A DNA stretch of 42,313 nt from an uncultured bacterium (GTDB taxonomy: Bacteria; UBP6; UBA1177; JAKLFG01): positions 1 through 42,313 of the forward strand of contig CALMRE010000116.1 in the NCBI GenBank assembly GCA_937871295.1. Reading direction: 5' to 3'. The notes beneath the pieces are model-generated. The model made no database searches, was not told the DNA's origin, and saw only the letters and a list, made by a program, of their open reading frames with translations. Position numbers and translations under genes: made by a program. Positions within the stretch are counted from its first letter, which is position 1. Each line of letters starts with the position of its first letter. Positions 41,404 through 42,313 of the stretch are shown piece after piece.

Positions 41404-42313
41404 ATGAGAACTCTGGTTTTGACCTTTCTCGCGGTGCTGTTGAGCGCACCGACGGCCTATGCCGGATCAAAGGTGCTCATTTTTCCCCCGGCATGGGGAA
41501 ACAGTTCCCTGAAAAGTTTCGCGCAGGAGATGGATGACAACTGCGAAGATCTCCTTCCCGCCATCAAGAACGCCGAGGGCTACTGCGCCTCCAGCGCCCT
41601 GTCGGCCGCGGAGAAGAAGAAACTGACGAAATGCAAAGGCAGTTACGTCTGCCTGAAAAAGAAGGCCCGGGCGCTGGAAGAGTACGATCTGGTGATACTT
41701 TCCTCTCTTGCGCAAAAAAAACGGCGCCTCCATCTGAAGGTCGCCCTGTACAACACCCGCGGCGACCTGCTGTACGATGAGAACCTGAGCGGCGAGCGCG
41801 GCGACGGTCCCGAAGAGACGGCGGCGCTCTATCTCACGGCGCTCCGGAATGCAAAAGATATTTTCTCCAAGCCGGCGAACAAGCACGAGATAAAAGAGGC
41901 GTTGCGCCGCGGCTTTGCGCTGTACAAAAAAGGAGATACCGGCGGCGCCCTTCGTTTCTTCGAGAAGGCGGGCAACGACGAGTTGGTACGGACCGCGAGC
42001 GATGTCGGCGAGTTCATGGAGCGGGCGACGGTCGAACTGCACAACGGCGATGTGCGCGATGCCATCGGCGATCTCCAACGAGCGCTTGAGAAGGATGAAG
42101 AGGTCCGGAAAGCCGGCTTCGCGGTCATATCCTACATCCGCGAGACGAGGAAAACCAAGCGGAGCGAGTTCGATAACGGCGATTTTTACGAAGATCTTCT
42201 CAAGGTGCATCAGTCCTTTGAACGGCGCTACGGCGATCTGGACCGGAAACGGAACGAGGAGGAGCGGAAGCTCGTCGAGCGCGAACAGAAGGCGGTGCGC
42301 GCCATAGAGAGGG
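41404..42313 (+). CDS. Periplasmic protein with helical-repeat (TPR-like) region, 3' end missing
   Basis: At least 303 residues, open at the window edge. The N-terminus is a signal peptide (MRTLVLTFLAVLL, cleavage likely after AYA at 20). A mixed domain with four cysteines (CEDLL, YCASS, TKCKGSYVC) runs to about residue 150. A helical region then resembles TPR repeats (ALRRGFALYKKGDTGGALRF, then NGDVRDAIGDLQRALEKD) and a charged coiled coil begins near 285. GGAGGAG lies 4 nt before the ATG. It follows pal by 28 nt and is probably co-transcribed. Function unknown; an envelope or Tol-Pal-like role is only suggested by position. Confidence 0.75.
   Translation, partial: MRTLVLTFLAVLLSAPTAYAGSKVLIFPPAWGNSSLKSFAQEMDDNCEDLLPAIKNAEGYCASSALSAAEKKKLTKCKGSYVCLKKKARALEEYDLVILSSLAQKKRRLHLKVALYNTRGDLLYDENLSGERGDGPEETAALYLTALRNAKDIFSKPANKHEIKEALRRGFALYKKGDTGGALRFFEKAGNDELVRTASDVGEFMERATVELHNGDVRDAIGDLQRALEKDEEVRKAGFAVISYIRETRKTKRSEFDNGDFYEDLLKVHQSFERRYGDLDRKRNEEERKLVEREQKAVRAIER

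Noticed and set aside
1-42313. CRISPR arrays, tRNA or rRNA genes, transposases, attachment sites
   Set aside because: No regular spaced repeats, RNA-gene signatures or transposase motifs were seen by eye; a covariance-model search would be needed to exclude small RNAs.

Overview
This window comes from a Gram-negative (diderm) bacterium. It encodes a Wza-type outer-membrane export lipoprotein, a Pal-like lipoprotein and a TonB/AgmX-type energy-transduction protein. The DNA is GC-rich and gene-dense, with many ATGA/GTGA stop-start overlaps. It also uses the isoleucine codon AUA unusually often. I cannot name the phylum from sequence alone; the gene mix does not look like a standard proteobacterial core region and may be from an uncultivated lineage.

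Layout. (1) 1-331: divergent intergenic region with a pair of GTAAT-type palindromes; the first bases of a leftward gene lie at the left edge. (2) 332-6123: one rightward operon holding a short citrate-synthase/citryl-CoA-lyase-like protein, a serine-palmitoyltransferase-like enzyme, a GNAT-fold acyltransferase resembling the bacterial ceramide synthase, an NAD-dependent reductase resembling CerR, then a WbpD-like acetyltransferase and a WbpE-like aminotransferase. I read the middle three as a ceramide pathway, possibly tied to an amino-uronic-acid sugar. (3) 6211-21561: exopolysaccharide/capsule locus with Wza, Wzc-like, Wzy-like, GT4, ATP-grasp, CapA (leftward), Wzx (leftward), alanine-dehydrogenase-like, a second ATP-grasp, GT4, GT2 and UDP-glucose dehydrogenase. 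(4) 21555-24669: leftward housekeeping operon folD-fabZ-DUF721/DciA-like-hflX. (5) 24803-26162: ECF sigma factor and its membrane zinc-finger anti-sigma factor. (6) 26175-26272: a folded intergenic repeat, then a leftward GYF/AgmX-type protein. (7) 27528-31178: a two-subunit sarcosine-oxidase-like amine dehydrogenase and a small unknown protein. (8) 31187-33423: an AT-richer patch with a small membrane protein and a RloA/RloB-type (AAA ATPase + Toprim) pair, probably a phage-defence module. (9) 33428-35598: spore-photoproduct-lyase-family radical SAM protein and a short MOFRL glycerate kinase. (10) 35579-40656: leftward compatible-solute operon with a small possible DNA-binding protein, a glucosyl/mannosyl-3-phosphoglycerate phosphatase, a GGS/MGS-like transferase, GpgS and an SSS-family symporter. 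(11) 40657-42313: divergent promoter region with an array of TCTATAA half-sites, then a Pal-like lipoprotein and a truncated periplasmic protein.

The window is therefore mostly cell-envelope biology: sphingolipid-like lipid, surface polysaccharide, envelope stress sensing and osmoprotection, with a small inserted defence module. No rRNA, tRNA, CRISPR array or transposase was seen.
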